Assembly (NCBI GenBank): GCA_030544235.1 | Contig: CM060481.1 | Span: 18,466,392-18,530,391 of the forward strand | Length of the DNA stretch: 64,000 nt | Direction: 5' to 3' | From: Lepturacanthus savala | Lineage: Eukaryota > Chordata > Actinopteri > Scombriformes > Trichiuridae | Shown here: positions 45,621-57,017 of the stretch, one piece after another | Layout of the letters: the number at the start of each line of letters is the position of its first letter | Numbering within the stretch: the stretch's first letter is position 1 | The notes under the pieces: model-generated | Database searches by the model: none | Told to the model about the DNA's origin: nothing | The model's input: only the letters and a program-made list of their open reading frames with translations | Translations under genes and position numbers: made by a program

Positions 45621-48600
45621 GTACGGAACGGAGACATTCAACATCCAATATTATACAATTACAAGCAGAAATACCAGGGGGGGACACGATTATACTGTAG
45701 TACAATTAGTTATCATTTGCTGGTCTACAAAGACAATGTAATTTTTTTTCTAGACTTACTCCAAAAGCAAAGGGGAAAGGGAAACCCAAGGTGAGATACT
45801 ATAATAAGCTCCTCTGGGGATAGAATGGATTTAGATGCTCTCTATTCTGACACTTAACTGGTCTGATACTACGAGTTGAAGATTGCACTTCTGATTCACC
45901 GCGGCGTCCTCCATTCCACATCTGTAGCTTCTCCACAGACCACATACCTATCATACTTTGTGTTTTCATTCCCCGTCGCAATATTTCTCGCGCATTTTTC
46001 CCGCATAGTCAACTTAAAAGCAAAAAGGTTAAGAATAATAAACTAGTACAGAGAAATACAGCAGGCAGGTGAGGAGAGCGCCGTTCACAGTGCTAAAAGA
46101 TCAAAGGTCGGCGTAGATGTGAGGGGGTGGTCACACACGTAGGCAAAGTCTTGAATTTTGATAATTGGGTTGTAAAAATTGTGCAGTACGGAACTTCAGC
46201 GTACTACTACAGGTGAGGTACACGTTTAATACAAATTAACAAATAATTTGCCAGTAGATCATTGAAATGGGTATTAAATTTTATATAAATGGTCTTAAAA
46301 AGACTTGAATTTAACTCGGACTACTCCAGGAATCCTGGAATAGTTTGCGCCGGCGTACACGAGCCCGATTCAAGTTTTTTGAGAGGAGCCGTGACACACG
46401 CCGTCTTACAAGGAGAGATCCATCTCCGGCTTTTCTGGTCCGTTCAAGCGCTGCAACTCAGCAATGCAGCAAAGCGCCACATGTTCTCCAGAGGTGTTTA
46501 AATTAAGCAGCACTTTGTGGCGCTAATCACGGCTGTAATCTGGGCCTAGTGGCTGTGTGGGTGGCCGTACAGCAGATGGATCGGGTGGGGGGTGGGGGGG
46601 AGCTCTGTGATAATGCTCTATAATGGCTTTCATTTTAGATCCTACTTACTGACACTCTTCTCCTGATAATCTCATTAAAGAGCACCAGGCAGCCAGTCGA
46701 GACCACCAAGTTCGGAGAGCAGGCAAGGAAGCTGTAAACTCTGGGAGTAAACACGCGCCCAGACACACAGAACATGATCACCGATTTATATATATCCTTT
46801 CGTAGATCAAGTATTACCAAAAGGCCAACAGCGATGACAATTTGGAGCGTAAACCTGTGGCGGCGACTAGTCCAGCCATCCGCGCCTCCTCTTTGTACTC
46901 AGGTTCTTTGAGGCATGTTTTTGCCACTGCGCGACTCCTCTTTAGGATCATCTTCCTCTTCCTCCGTAATGGGCCACAAAATGGAGCCCGAGAGTCAGAC
47001 ACACCAGGATAATGGAGGATGGCGCGTATAAAAATAACACCGGGATACCACACGCTATCACCATCACCGTGTTCTCTCTCTCCACATTCGGTTTTTCCTC
47101 TTAAGTGTGATCTGCCACGCGGCGGCGAGGAACAGAGCTAACAGCGGATATTTGGAGGAGAAAAAACCACCCGAAAAGAACCGCTGTGAAACTGCGCAAG
47201 TCGTAAATGGAGGAATACGAGCAAGACAGAAATGTGTCTTTGCTCACTTCTAAACAATTTAGGGTACTTCTCCTCTCTGCACCACAAGGTCTCTCTGATG
47301 ACTTGATGAGCATCAACGCAAAAAAAAAAAAAAAAAAAGTTATAAATAAATCCTGCCCTCCCTGCATCAGCCCCTGTGGTGAATTCCTGTTTTGCTTTCC
47401 CATGGGTGCAATTTCCTCACACACAACTTTTAGGCTAACAAAGCACATATTCCCCCTCTTCCAGCAGGGAACGCCAAGAGGCTTCATAATCTCTAACAGC
47501 CATCCAAATCATTAACAGACTATGGTTTGCAAAAAAGGAGGGTTGGCGAGCAGTAAAGAGAATACATTTCTTTTAGGCCGACACATACACCGGTGCCCTC
47601 CCTCAACTGTTGTAAATATCCGCATACGAGAGAGAGAGCGATTTTCATCAGGGTTTCCGTGTAAGATCGCTGGAGGAAACGGCGTCTTTTTACAGCGTGT
47701 AAATTCTAGCGAGAAACTTGAAAATATGTCAGGAGAATAGATGTGTTCTGTAGCGACATATTACTCACACTGCTGGGAATAAAAGGCTGCGCTGCCTTCA
47801 CATCTTATTATGCAGTGCGAAGAGCACGAGGAGTGTAGAACAAAGTTTAAGAATTTAAATAAATTCAACGACTGGAATTTTTTAAAGAAATGCACTCGGA
47901 TAATTGCTTCAATTTTTTATGATTACAAGGCTGAAGTAATCCTCCAACGGATTCTCTTACTTATGTAGCCTTAGCTTACATATCGCCCAATGAGTATTTA
48001 TGTTTTTATAGAACTTTTGTAGGCCCCCCCCCCATTTATAGTGAAAAACACAGCAGGATTAGCAAGTGCTCGTCATCGTCTGTTTGAGTTTCCCCTGAAA
48101 CCCCGTCTCGGCTAACCCGCGAGTGTTCGCTGACAAGGTGTGAGCGCGCGAGTCTCTCCGAGGTAGGAGAGACAGACAGGTCAACAGCATCCTTTCAGCC
48201 TCCTGTGGACTCGCTCCTGTCAGCTCCGATGACGCCGGCGCGGCGTGAGGCTCGGGCGTGTGCAGGCAGGCTTGGACACTCCAGCGCCGTCTGTCACCCT
48301 GGCTGACTTCAGCTGGTGGAAAAGCCACCTCTGGGTGTCTTTCTTACTCCCCACACGCCTGCCTGCCTACCTTCCTGCCTGCCTGCACGACTACCTCTGC
48401 CTGGTGTTCTCATAACATGCCAGGGACCTGCAGGTTAATCTTTTATTAAAAGCTACCTTACACGAACCTAGCTGCAGCCCACACACACTCGCACAGAAGC
48501 CTCGGGCCTTCACTTGTGAATTTACTGTCAGCCTTGACGCTTAAAGCGAAGATATCTTAAACACGCCATTGTTTAAATTAAGTGTGTATACTGCGGTAGC

Positions 48601-51438
48601 TTTAACAGTCCTTCTCCTGCATTCAAGGCACAGGGAATGCTACAGTACACCTGCAAATGGTTTCAAAAAAGGCACAATGCCTTTGAAACACTACGCACTA
48701 TAGATGGTTCCACTCACTTGCAGTTTACTGTTTTTTTCTTATTCCACAAAGGAAGCAAACCAGGTATTTAAGGTGAAAAGGTCTGAAATCTCAGTGGAAG
48801 CAACATTCCTTTTTCATGTTTTTACTGATGTTAGTAAAGACACACATACCTGTGTGGAGAGCTTAAAAAAAGAAAAGAAACGTGGACCTTGCAATCTACT
48901 GAATCAGCATTCACGAACATACACACATCCACACACACACACACACCCGCACGCAGAAATGGAATTGACTGATCCTTGTCAGGAAATGATTTTTCAGGAA
49001 CATTTTTCTGCATCAGTTGCATTTGTGCAGAAGAAATGAATGCATATGTTTTCATAATGACACGGAGGAGAAAGGAATTGCTTTTCATGCCGGAACAAGA
49101 ACTGATTGCGTTGGGGTAGGAGTGGATAGGGAGGCGGTTAGATTTTTTTTTTATGGACAACCACCAGTAATTACAGTAACCCGGATAGCACTAGACTTCT
49201 CTTCACTTGCTGAATGCTAGCTATCAGCATCACACTCGACATGTTTTAATAACCAGAATAGCGTTTTTTTTTCTTTCCTAAATAATTTGTATTCCCGCAT
49301 CAAACCCTGTATAGACGTTATCCCAAAGCACTGTGACTGAACCCTTTTACACGCACCAGTCACCTTCCATGTGTTGGGTTTATACATGGAATCTGGGGAG
49401 CTGATGAAAATCATAGTGACAATGTAGCAAGCCAAGCAGATGTTGGCTATGAAAAATAGATGGACTGTGATGTCAGCTGTGGAGCAGTTCAAGCCGGAGC
49501 ACCTCTGACAGACAGCAGCTTCAGTGCTGCGTGAAAGCCTGCTGCAAACCCATATCTTATATAAACACAGGTACATCTTATTTATATACTTCAGTTGCAA
49601 AAAAAAAAAAAAAAAAAAAAAGAAACATTTCAGATTTGCTGGATATAGCTTGCCTCGCTCATATAAGATTGTAGTTCAGGCAGCACACTTCCATTAGTTT
49701 CACTGTCGTTCCATTTCTGTTATGGAACATCAAGTGCACCCACAAGTATTGCAAACATAAAATATGCATCTAGCCGTGATCTGAAAGGACAGACAGGTGG
49801 AACTTATCGCCTGCACAAGGACTGTCAGTCTAACAGGGAGCAGATCAAATATTCACCAAATAAACCTCAGTTTACCCACATCTCTTTGTTGCTACTGAAA
49901 TATACATTGACAACACGCTCAGGAGCAAAGCTTATTTTCCTCGCGCTTCAGACTGCAAACCGAGCTGTTTTTTCCACATTATTACTAGAGTGATGTGAAC
50001 AAAACACACCCAGAAGTCATATTCTTATTGTTATTATGACTTTTATTATTGACATTATTGCATCTCGCATTGTTCTATGCTCTTCTCTCCCTCTCCTTCT
50101 CCCTCCCTCGGTAGAGGCAGATGGCCACCCACCCAGAGCCCGGTTCAGCTTAAGGTTTCTTCCCGATAAAGGATTTTTTTTTCCTTGCCGCTGTCGCCAA
50201 GTGCTTGCTCATGAGGGAATGTTGCCTCTCTGTAAAAAAAAAGGGTACGCTCTGGACCCGTTCTATATGAAAAAGCGCCCTGAGATCGCTTTTGTTGTGA
50301 TTTGGGCCTATCTAAATAAATAAAAATCGACTTGACACACAAAGCCGCATTCATCTGAACCTGAAATGAGCCGAAGCTCGGAGATAGCGTGAACACAGCT
50401 GACAGGGAAAGAGATGAAAAAGGGATTTGACATCTCCGAAGCCAGGTATTAAGAGAGCTGCCAGACTCAGAAGTGCAGACACAAGCAGGCAGACGCGCAT
50501 TAAAGTTTCAGAGTCCCAAGTCCCGAGAACGCACTGTCTCTGTCCTGTTAGCGCCCTACCCCAACCTCCTCCTCCTCCCTCTGCTTAGGACCCAGAACTG
50601 GACTCCCTGAGAGCTCGCTTGGCTGCACCGCTCCTTTTGTGACCCCTGCGTGAACGTCTCTTCAGACCGCCCCTGTCCCCTCTCATTCCACTCTGGCTGC
50701 CCTTTACACGGAGCACATAGGTTGCGGCTGTCCCCCCCCGTGTTGGCCTCCGGTCCAGAGGCCGGATTTGCCACAGGGCTGGCTCCTCGCCCTCCGACCT
50801 TCGGCCCCGAACGTCGGTACCTGGGCAGGAGAGAGCCAGACGGTCCCTTTGTCCCCGGCATGTGCGCCGCAGGTCTGGGGGTGGATAGCCGAGGGCCTGT
50901 GGGCCCCGCTCACACTCCGCTCTCTCAGGAGTCCAAGCGGGTTCAGCAGGGTCGGCGCAGAGATCCTGACGTAACAGGGTTATCCAAGACTTAAAGGGGC
51001 TCTTCTGTCTGTCAGCCTGCTTTCTATTCCTCCGCTGCACAGCCAGCCAGCCTGCCCACACACTGCAGGCTGCAGTCCACTGGCCCCAAAGCTCAGGGAG
51101 CCACCACGAGGGGGTGGTTTATATGTGTGTGTGTGTGTGTTTGTCCCTGAGCTTCTACGTGGGCAAGTGTGTGTCTGTGTGTATGTTGGTGGAAGCAGGG
51201 CCTTGGGAATGGAGAGTGGGAGCCTCCTGACTGCAACAGTGGCTGCTACCTTGGCAACCCAGGAGGGAAAGATGTGTTGAATGAGTGAGTGGGAGAGGGA
51301 TCTACAGTAGATATGTACGTGCGGGGGACGTGGCTCTGTTTATGAATTTAGTTATTTAAACAGGCTCATATACTGTATGCCTCATGATGTGCGCTAACTG
51401 TGTTTAACCGCTGTTATTCGAGGCACCGTAGCAATTTG

Positions 51439-51462
51439 TTTTTTTTTTTTTTTTTTTTTTTT
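51439..51462 (+). repeat. T24 homopolymer
   Basis: Twenty-four consecutive T residues lie on the sense strand of the elavl4 RRM1 intron. This is a long U-tract in the pre-mRNA of a U-tract-binding protein. Confidence 0.95.
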
Positions 51463-53394
51463 AACATGGTCGTCATCTTTCCGCAAACTCACTCAACTTC
51501 CTCTCCCTAATTCCCAAGGACTTGACCCTCTTTGAGGTAAGTGAAGTGCATTTTGACGTGAAGCTGGTGACAGGGCACCTTTCCAAAATGTTTGGGAGCG
51601 CTGGCCCATCAAAAAATAGCACCACCTCAAGTTGCAGCAGCAGCAAGGGGCCAAATGTCAGAGGATGGGAGAGGATGGAGGCACTGACTGTGACACATTT
51701 TTTTTTTTTTGGACGAAATGTTTTTTTTATCTTAAAATGTCGCTAAATTTAAGGCCGACTGACGGGATTTGCCTGTTTCCAGGGAGAGGGAGCAGGTCTT
51801 CTCAAGGTGCGTTAGCATCACCAGCCCCTAGCTCCGATGCCGCAACTTCTCCCTCGCCCCCTTTTGGATGAGTCTGCCCCCCCCCCTTACGACTTCTGAA
51901 CGACAGGCAGATGCCACCGTTGGGCGGAACTGTGGAACTGTGGGAACAACACAAATATTTTATAGGTAGCTTTTAGTTTTCACAGATTTTTCTTTCTCTC
52001 CATTTTGTAAAGTACTGTTTCAAATTCCCGCAAAGCTTCTTCCATTTCATAAGCAGCGTGCACTACACAAAGTTGTCATTGTTATGGAAATAAATGAACT
52101 ACATAGGAACGGAGCACAAAAAAGGGTTGGCAGTTGTGTCACCTCTACAGAATGTTTCTTCTCAAAGTACAACACTAATATCTGTTTTGACAACACAGCG
52201 CGAGCAGTTCCAATTCATTTCTGTCTAATAACTACGGACTTCTAGAGAACACTGTTGAGAACAATAGATTCCAGCGAGGTTCATAGCAAAATGGAGGGTT
52301 CGAGCAACTATGTGTTTCATTTGGTAGCTACCACTCTAGATCAAAGAGTCTATAATGCATTGTGTGAGCCTTGCCTGATGATAGCAGGCGATGAAGATGC
52401 TTTCATGTCTGCAGTACAGGGCTCTTAGTCACATAATACAACTAAAAAGGCACCAAATAATGACAGGCAATATGCAACTGGAGTCTTTCTATGTGTACCG
52501 TACGGCATGATTATGTACCTTACTGTGCGCCTTGCAGTGTTGCACACGAATATGTTTAACTGGGTTATATGCCGGAAAACTCTGTAGGGCCATGCATACG
52601 TCTATTATGCTTTTATTTATGCCTATTTATGTACCTCAATGTAATTCCGCATAGGCGCATAAATGTGGACGGTCACATTCATGCACCGGTGTGTTTATGC
52701 GTGTGTGTGTGTGTGCATACAGAAGGGGGGGAAGGAAGGGTAAAATTACATACTGGGGCCAGCAGGCAGGACACCCGCTCGAAGTACACTCATTTTCTCA
52801 TCTCACACATTGAGTAACCTGCTGCTCCTCAGGAAACAAATAATGGCTTACTCATAACACCTCGCCAACACACCAAAGAGCTACTCACTAGAAATAGCAG
52901 TGATTTTACCGTCGGAAAAAAAACATGCCCACCTCCCTATACAATTTATTCCAGATTGTACAAAAGGTCTACGAAAAGAGTGGAGGTGGGTTCCATATTA
53001 CCCCCCCACCCCACCTCCTCACTTTCCTACCATATGCGGTTTGTCTATTAATGAAACTGGACTTGTGGCACCATGTGATGAAGAGCTGCAGCGCTACTTT
53101 TTGGCACGGGCACCGAACATTCTCATACGGTTTTATATCATTAACCAACCATAGATTCTTAGATTTATACACTTCACATAAATCACATTCTGACACATTC
53201 TTTATTAGAAGACCTCTGCCATTATTCGATTTGCATAATTTTTATTAAGAAGCCACCTTTCATTGCTGGCAAGCTTTTTTCCTCGAACCGTTAGAGTGAG
53301 TGGCACCGTAAGCGGCTGACGAATCAAAAGCAAATGAATATCTTACCTCATTAAAAGGCCATTACGAGGAGCAATGCATCATTTGGGTTCTTCG

Positions 53395-53413
53395 TTTTAA
53401 TTGACAATTAAAA
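53395..53413. promoter_or_regulatory. Palindromic TAATTG homeodomain-type site
   Basis: TTTTAATTGACAATTAAAA is a perfect 9-bp inverted repeat around one central base. Each arm carries the homeodomain core TAATTG/CAATTA. It sits in a TAAT-rich, non-repetitive stretch (about 53390-53600) that resembles a developmental enhancer. Function is inferred. Confidence 0.4.
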
Positions 53414-56400
53414 CATATAAGTTAGTGTATCCATTAGGCTAATTGATCAGCACAAAGCTGATTTTTCTGTTAGCTGCAACCCCATTAGAGGCTATTAATC
53501 ATGCATCTTTAATAGCTTTTCTATATTTCCTTAAATGGTGTATTTTTCCATAACTATAATTTACTAATAAAGACTTGGAAAAATGCCATTTTAGCCAGGC
53601 TAGCGACATGACTATGGGCATGGGCAATGTTGGCAGCTTCGATCTAGACTAAAACAACTCAACATGTATGAGATGGAGTGGCATGAATGTTTGCACATAT
53701 ATTTGTAGTCCCCAGAAGATGAAGCCTGTTGTTTGTGATCCACTGAAATTCAAAACTGCTTCATGAATAAATTTGACTCAACTTTAGTAATGTTCATGCA
53801 GTTTTTACTTTGGTTTTAATAATAATGTGACGCAACCTGAGCTGGCCTCGTCTATTCATTCTGATAAGACAGCGTGCTACGTGGAACGACGCCGAGCCAT
53901 TTAAACCTATATCTGAACTGTGCTTATCTGTTTTTTTTAGCTGGAACAGGGCAGGACACTGTGATGATGTCAGCCAAGTGCAGGCAGCACGCAGGGCTGA
54001 TCCTGCTGGGGAGTGTGGCTGTGGAAAGGCAGGTGTTGTGACAAGACAAAGCCCGCCACGCCACGCCGCCTGCCACGCGTGCACATAGAACCTCTCACAA
54101 CAGCACCCCCGCCTATACGCGTACGAGTGTGCACGCGTACCGACGATCCGGGGACGGAAATAGACTCTGTTGTTTGGCTTTTTTTTTTTCAGCGTTGACA
54201 TTCACTAAACGGTTTAGTAACTACAATACCCCCCTCCAGACACACACACAATGACGCATTCGCTGGTTACCCGCCAGCCGCTCTGCTCCTCGCCGTCCTG
54301 CTGCGAGGACATACTCCGTTGCTTGTGTTTGTTTGTGCGCTTCCGTGATTGAGTGATTACATGTTTACTTGAACGTGTGCGCGCGCGCACGCGTGTGCAT
54401 CTGCCAGCGTGACGTGTCGGCGGCGCGTCTCCCATCCATCCGCACGGATCCCAGGCCGCCAGGCGGTCTGCCGGCAGGCTCCCTGCTGGTAGCCCGCTCT
54501 GTAGCAGGCTGGAAACGGTGGGTGGAATCCCCCCTCCCCCCCCCCCTCTCTCTCTCCAAGAGTTTTCATAATGCTGCAGGCAGATGTCTCCCCTCATCTC
54601 CCCGCTCACCTGGGGACTGATGCCAGCCAGCGAGCCTCGCTCCCACCCTCGTCCCTCCAGCCCCGGAGGCCCTCAGCCTTGCCAGAGAAGGAGCGAAGAT
54701 GAGAGAGTGGAGGCGGGCGGATATACCAGTAGCAGCCTAAGCTCCCCGTGCATGTAACACACACTCACACTCATTGAAAGCGTGCACACAAACTTCCACA
54801 AACACATAATTTGCATACGATATAGCAGGTGTGGAACACCACATTCATCATTGCCGTAATTAAAGTAAATACGTTATTACATTTGATATAAAACTAAAAA
54901 TCCTTTTGCGCGGCTGCATTTGCTTTCGAACCACACACACACACAGACACTCGATCTACGCGGACACGGCTCCCCTCTATATAGAAGCGGCGTCCATGGC
55001 TGCCAGGTTGGCCCCGTTTGGCTGCTTGGACGGCTCTCTGATCGCTAAGTGTCTCGCTACCATTAAGCACCGGCCAGCCCATCCAGATTGTCCTGCATGA
55101 GTGCTCTCCGCCAGAACACTTCATTTGCAGCTAACCTTCTGGTAGCGGCGCTTGTCGAACCGCACATTTCTTGTTGAAGATGAGGGAGAGGGGAGAGGAA
55201 GGTGATGGGAAAGTGGAAAAGCAACGGCGGGACTGACGGCGGACGCCACAGCGGAGCGTTACAAGCAGCCGTTGCACCCATTGAGAATTTAAACCGCCAG
55301 CGTAAATTGAATATATGCAGCTATGATCAGGGGTAGTTGAGAAAAACGCTCAATATATCTGCATACACTTCACGGCAATTTAAAATCCTGTTTAGAAAAC
55401 CGTCTTATGCTATTTATTTTATTGGCGAGCTAACCCCTTGTGTTTTATTTCAACTCATTCAAATAATTACCACCAGAGTCATATTGAGTTTGCTTTGTTT
55501 GTGAAAAAAAAAGACAAAAAAATGATTTTGTGAGTTATATTCAAACTGTCAAACTTAAAACCTGATGTCAGCTGAGAGTCAGAGAGGAGGAGGAGGAGGG
55601 GGAAGAGAGGAGGGTTAGTTATAAATAGCAGTAGTCTCTCCAGGATGGCAGGTTTTTAATTAACAATAGGGAGCGTCTGATAATTCACAGTTAATCCAGA
55701 AGAAAAAAGAGGAAGGGGAGGGTAGGAGAGAAGGAGAGAAAAATCATCAGCTGTTTGATGTTAGGACTACAAGTCCCTCCTGGCCCTTCCGCTGCTAGCT
55801 GCTGAGCTGTTCCGCGCCGCGATATCCATAGCCCAAATGTATTTATTTTGCGAAACAGCCATGCTCCATATTTTTGTGATCCACTTTGTCTCCGACTAAC
55901 CGATGTCTGTTCCCATTAGAGCGAATCCGCGCACGCTGCTCCTCTTAAACTGACTCGGGATTCTTTGTGCCCGCGTGGGGTGTTTGCGGGTAGGGGCTGT
56001 TTGTTGAAAACTAGCCGACTGAAGGCCCTGATGGCTGGAGGCGTCCGCTTAAAGTCCTACGCCTGTTGAAAAGCTTGATCTGTCAGGGAAACACTGGGAG
56101 ATGTCAGGCTTGCTTCACACTCAAAGGGAGTCTGCTATCTAAGACACTTTGAGCTTAGAGGGAAATGGGGGTGGTATTTTTTTTCTCTCTCTCTCTCTTT
56201 CTCTTTTCGCACAGCTGCAAGACAGTAACAAATATGTTATTTGTACTTACTGTGATGGTTTCACTTATCATTTGTGAATAAAATATATAAACACATTTAT
56301 ATTTTATTAAGGAATTTATTCGCTGATATTCATTCATTCTTTATTAACAAAGGGATCAGTAAAAGACATTCCAGTGGCTCACCAGCATAATAGGTAGACA

Positions 56401-56913
56401 GTAATGAAAAGTACGGGGAAAAGTCTGTTCCCTATCCAATGGGTAATCTGATGTGAAATATCAAGATGAAATGTTTTTCCTGTTTATTGGTAAATTGTTT
56501 TTCTTTATTTCACCTGGAAAGATGCATTTTATGTTTTATTCACCACACATGTTGCTGTTGAAATCTGCAGGATCGGGTTGTGGCAACAGAGCACTCTCGA
56601 CACTCCGGGCAGGATTCACTATGAACTTATCAATATTGACGAAGGGATGTTGTAAAGAATTTTAAGAAGTTGAAATCACATTCTCCTATCGGTGAATAAA
56701 CTGCAGTTTGCAAGTAGGGGAGAGAGAGTAGGATTCTTACTCAGTCACTTTATAAATGTGAGCCCCTAATCTAACAGGAGTATATGGGGGTCCTCTCAAA
56801 TCTCCAAGTGCTGATGTGGATTATAAATTGATTTCTTGTTGTATGGGAACAAAATTGAAGAACCCAGAGACTGCATTTTAAAAGTTTCTCTTTCCCTCCT
56901 CCTGGCATTTCAG

Positions 56914-57017
56914 GTCAGAGTCTGGGCTACGGCTTTGTCAACTACATTGATCCAAAGGACGCAGAGAAAGCCATCAACACGTTAAATGGACTCAGACTTC
57001 AGACCAAAACGATCAAG
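56914..57017 (+). CDS. elavl4: elavl4 coding exon: second half of RRM1
   Basis: This 104-nt exon follows a pyrimidine-rich tract and CATTTCAG, and ends at AAG|GTAACG in phase 0. It completes the Gly from the previous exon and encodes QSLGYGFVNYIDPKDAEKAI, then NTLNGLRLQTKTIK. RNP1 (LGYGFVNY) supplies the aromatic residues that stack on U-rich RNA. IDPKDAEKAINTLNGLR matches ELAVL4 and not ELAVL3 (SDPNDADKAINTLNGLK). The length is typical of this exon in vertebrate ELAV-like genes as far as I recall. Confidence 0.98.

Larger units (their letters stand above)
45621..56913 (+). other. elavl4: elavl4 intron within RRM1
   Basis: This 11.3-kb intron lies between the two RRM1 exons. It contains homopolymers (A-run near 49600-49621, T24 at 51439-51462), GT runs near 51124-51140 and 52698-52714, and a GC-rich non-coding block at 50550-51060. 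It also has TAAT-rich complex stretches around 53390-53600 and 55620-55920. No additional exon or gene is supported. Confidence 0.7.

Noticed and set aside
50556..51061. Overlapping 101-158 codon frames on both strands in a GC-rich block
   Set aside because: Open frames in several phases reflect GC-rich composition and scarcity of stop codons; none shows a known domain, signal peptide or consistent codon bias.
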